A stretch of 8,399 bases of DNA from Bacilli bacterium. Lineage in GTDB: Bacteria > Bacillota_I > Bacilli_A > RF39 > UBA660. The stretch is taken from assembly GCA_028685275.1 (NCBI GenBank), contig JAQUEG010000023.1, forward strand, positions 1 through 8,399, in the 5' to 3' direction. The notes beneath the pieces were generated by a model that was not told where the DNA came from, made no database searches, and saw only the letters and a program-made list of their open reading frames with translations. Positions 6,802 through 8,399 of this stretch are shown piece by piece. Positions within the stretch are counted from its first letter, which is position 1. Every line of letters begins with the position of its first letter. The position numbers and the translations under genes were made by a program.

Positions 6802-6880
6802 AGAGTACCTTTATCGTTTTATAAAATAATAGTTTAAACTAGTTATTTTGATGAAAACTAAATCTATACTCTTTTTTTTT
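6802..6880 (+). terminator. Long imperfect AU-rich hairpin with T9 tract after yebC
   Basis: Nested complementary arms are visible: AGAGTA (6802-6807) with TACTCT (6867-6872), GTTTT (6816-6820) with AAAAC (6854-6858), AAAATAA (6823-6829) with TTATTTT (6843-6849), and TAG (6830-6832) with CTA (6839-6841) around loop TTTAAA. Nine T residues (6872-6880) follow. This could terminate the mltG-ftsK-yebC unit. The arms are nearly all A-U and broken by internal loops, so stability is doubtful. Confidence 0.4.
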
Positions 6881-6891
6881 AATTAAAAAAA

Positions 6892-6900
6892 TGGTATCAT
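6892..6900 (+). promoter_or_regulatory. Possible extended -10 promoter element for the rnf genes
   Basis: TGGTATCAT fits the extended -10 pattern TGnTATAAT with one mismatch. It follows the T9 tract and an 18-bp T7AATTA7 palindrome (6874-6891), which may bend DNA or act like an UP element. No good -35 is seen. A start about seven bases downstream would leave a leader of only about 13 bases before rnfC, which lowers confidence. Confidence 0.3.
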
Positions 6901-6906
6901 GATAAT

Positions 6907-6912
6907 AGGAGG
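6907..6912 (+). promoter_or_regulatory. Ribosome binding site that fixes the rnfC start at 6920
   Basis: AGGAGG stands seven bases before ATG 6920. An in-frame ATG at 6899 would put this site inside the gene and would add seven residues that do not fit the family, so 6920 is preferred. Confidence 0.85.
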
Positions 6913-6919
6913 AAATAAA

Positions 6920-8188
6920 ATGCTAAGTGGTGTTAAAGTAATAAGTAATAAAAAAATGTCTATTAGTGATAATATAATTGAATATAAAGATCCAGAAATA
7001 GTATATATACCCCTTGTTAATCACTCTAATTTCGATTGTAAATGTTTAGTATCAGTTGGTGATAAGGTTTTAAAGGGTAGTGTCATTGGTAAACGTAATG
7101 ATAATATTGAATTGCCAATTCATGCTAGTGTTAGTGGTGAAGTAATTGGGATTGAAGAAAAATTATATCTAAATGGTCAATATGTTAAATGTGTTCTTAT
7201 TAAAAATGATTTTAAAGAAAAACAAGCAGAATTTAATGGTGTTAAGGAAAGTATAACTTCATATTCGAAAGAAAAGTTTATTGATCTTTTAAAAGATTGT
7301 GCAGTAACGGGAATGGGTGGTAGTGATTTTCCTACTTATTTAAAATATAAAAATAAATTAAATACTATTATTATTAATGCAGTTGAATGTGAACCATATC
7401 TTACTGCTGATTTTATGATAGCTAAATTAAAAACGGAAGAAATATTAGAAGCAATTGATGCCATTATGGAAATTAATAAAATGGATAAAGGTATTATTGC
7501 TATTAAAGAAGGAAATAGTGAGTTAAAAGAACGGTTTGAATTGTTTTTGGGGACTTATCCTAATATTTCCCTTGTTTTAGTTGATAATATTTATCCAATG
7601 GGTTGGGAAAAACATTTAATAAAAAAGATATTAGATGTAAAATATGATAAATTACCTAGTGAAAAAGAAATAGTGGTTAATAATATCTCGACCATTTATG
7701 CTATCTATAGAGCACTTAAAAAACATACGCCTATTAGTAGAAGGATTGTTACTATAACAGGCGAAAAGTTAAAAAAACCGCAAAATGTTTTAATTAAAAT
7801 TGGAACATCAATTAATGAAGTAATTAATGAAATTGGTGGTTATAAAAAGGCTGATCAAGTAAGGCTTATTGCTGGAGGCCCCATGATGGGAACTTGTTTA
7901 GATACAGATGAATTAATTGTAACAAAGAATTTAAGTGGTGTTTTAGTATTGCCAGCTGAAGTACCAGATGATGACATAACTTGTTTACGTTGTGGGCGCT
8001 GTGATGCTGTTTGTCCTGCTGATTTATCACCAGCTTTAATTAGGGAATATAAAAATGATTATAATAAATTAAAACATTTACATCCTGAACGTTGTATTGA
8101 ATGTGGTTTATGTTCATATGTGTGTCCATCTAAAATAGATGTTAGGGGTGCAGTAAAAGAAGCGAAGAAGGAAATTAGGAGGCATTAA
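6920..8188 (+). CDS. rnfC: Rnf complex subunit C, NADH-binding iron-sulfur protein
   Basis: RnfC is the peripheral electron-input subunit of the membrane Rnf complex, which couples electron flow between ferredoxin and NAD to Na+ or H+ pumping. The 422-residue product begins with the biotinyl-like barrel region (IPLVNHSNFDCKCLVSVGDKV, HASVSGEVIGI). The FMN/NADH-binding part carries G131-M-G-G-S-D136-F-P-T139 and NAVECEPYLTADF. The family's usual GGAGFPT reads GGSDFPT here. An SLBB-like segment (TSINEVINEIGG) and AGGPMMG follow. Two ferredoxin motifs bind [4Fe-4S] clusters: C355-x2-C358-x2-C361-x3-C365-P and C392-x2-C395-x2-C398-x3-C402-P. All eight cysteines are present. Length is near the usual for RnfC without the long alanine-rich tail of proteobacterial forms. 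The rnfD start follows after one base, as in typical rnfCDGEAB operons. Confidence 0.95.
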   Translation: MLSGVKVISNKKMSISDNIIEYKDPEIVYIPLVNHSNFDCKCLVSVGDKVLKGSVIGKRNDNIELPIHASVSGEVIGIEEKLYLNGQYVKCVLIKNDFKEKQAEFNGVKESITSYSKEKFIDLLKDCAVTGMGGSDFPTYLKYKNKLNTIIINAVECEPYLTADFMIAKLKTEEILEAIDAIMEINKMDKGIIAIKEGNSELKERFELFLGTYPNISLVLVDNIYPMGWEKHLIKKILDVKYDKLPSEKEIVVNNISTIYAIYRALKKHTPISRRIVTITGEKLKKPQNVLIKIGTSINEVINEIGGYKKADQVRLIAGGPMMGTCLDTDELIVTKNLSGVLVLPAEVPDDDITCLRCGRCDAVCPADLSPALIREYKNDYNKLKHLHPERCIECGLCSYVCPSKIDVRGAVKEAKKEIRRH

Positions 8189-8189
8189 A

Positions 8190-8399
8190 ATGGAATTTAT
8201 GATTGAAAAAGGACCTCATATTAAAGATCAAGATACTACTTCTAAAATTATGAAACGACTATTAATTGCTTTAATTCCGATTATTATATTTTCTATATAT
8301 AAAAATGGAATTATGTTATATCAAACTGGCAGTGCTACTTTTTATCAAGCATTACGTCCTTTAATTATGATATTATTATCAGTATTTACTTCTGTTTTA
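8190..8399 (+). CDS. rnfD: Rnf complex subunit D, N-terminal part cut by the window edge
   Basis: Seventy codons are visible and the frame is open to the end of the window. RnfD is an integral membrane subunit that carries a covalently bound flavin on a threonine further downstream, not visible here. The start MEFMIEKGPHIKDQDTTSKI matches the family pattern (SPHI followed by a D/S-T-x-K-I-M block), with Gly where Ser is common. A membrane helix follows (LLIALIPIIIFSIY), and a second hydrophobic stretch begins near residue 57 (LIMILLSVFTSVL). AGGAGG (8177-8182) lies inside the last codons of rnfC, and only one base separates the rnfC stop from this ATG, so translation is likely coupled. The rest of the gene and probably rnfG, E, A and B lie beyond the right edge. 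Confidence 0.9.
   Translation, partial: MEFMIEKGPHIKDQDTTSKIMKRLLIALIPIIIFSIYKNGIMLYQTGSATFYQALRPLIMILLSVFTSVL

Noticed and set aside
6899..6919. Upstream ATG for rnfC
   Set aside because: The AGGAGG at 6907-6912 lies downstream of it and serves ATG 6920. The added residues are not family-like.

Overview
The window is strongly AT-rich (codons nearly always end in A or T), and every gene is on the + strand. Recognisable families are a 5S rRNA of the short Mollicutes-like type, an MltG/YceG peptidoglycan lytic enzyme, an FtsK/SpoIIIE DNA translocase, a YeeI-type YebC protein, a SpoIIAA-like STAS protein with a SigF/B/G-type sigma factor, and the first two genes of an Rnf complex. Together they suggest a low-GC Firmicute close to the Mollicutes, such as an uncultured gut or anaerobic Bacilli lineage, that still makes peptidoglycan. 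Tryptophans are written TGG and all frames are open in the standard code, so this is not a UGA=Trp mycoplasma. The exact taxon cannot be fixed from this window.

Layout: (1) 1-187 is the tail of an rRNA operon: a 23S-5S spacer with what looks like the 3' arm of the pre-23S processing stem, then the 5S gene and a T-run. (2) 256-1575 encodes an unrecognised secreted protein with a signal peptide, a discoidin-like beta-sandwich stretch, a charged linker and a C-terminal membrane anchor. (3) 1670-2703 is a two-gene unit, STAS antagonist-like protein plus sigma factor, joined by an ATGA overlap and closed by a perfect hairpin at 2710-2737. (4) 2797-6797 is mltG, ftsK/spoIIIE and yebC, closely spaced. 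(5) 6798-6919 is a structured intergenic region ending in a T9 tract with a possible promoter. (6) 6920-8399 is rnfC and the start of rnfD, cut by the window edge.

The most interesting region is the STAS-sigma pair. In the classic spoIIA operon the order is spoIIAA (antagonist), spoIIAB (anti-sigma kinase), sigF. Here the kinase gene is absent and the antagonist's stop codon overlaps the sigma start. The phosphorylated serine of the DSSG signature is also gone (D56-L57-D58-G59). Losing both the kinase gene and its target residue suggests a partner switch that has been rewired or reduced. Secondary points are an MltG with a cysteine-rich replacement of its usual QTDP segment, and an orphan surface protein beside the rRNA operon.
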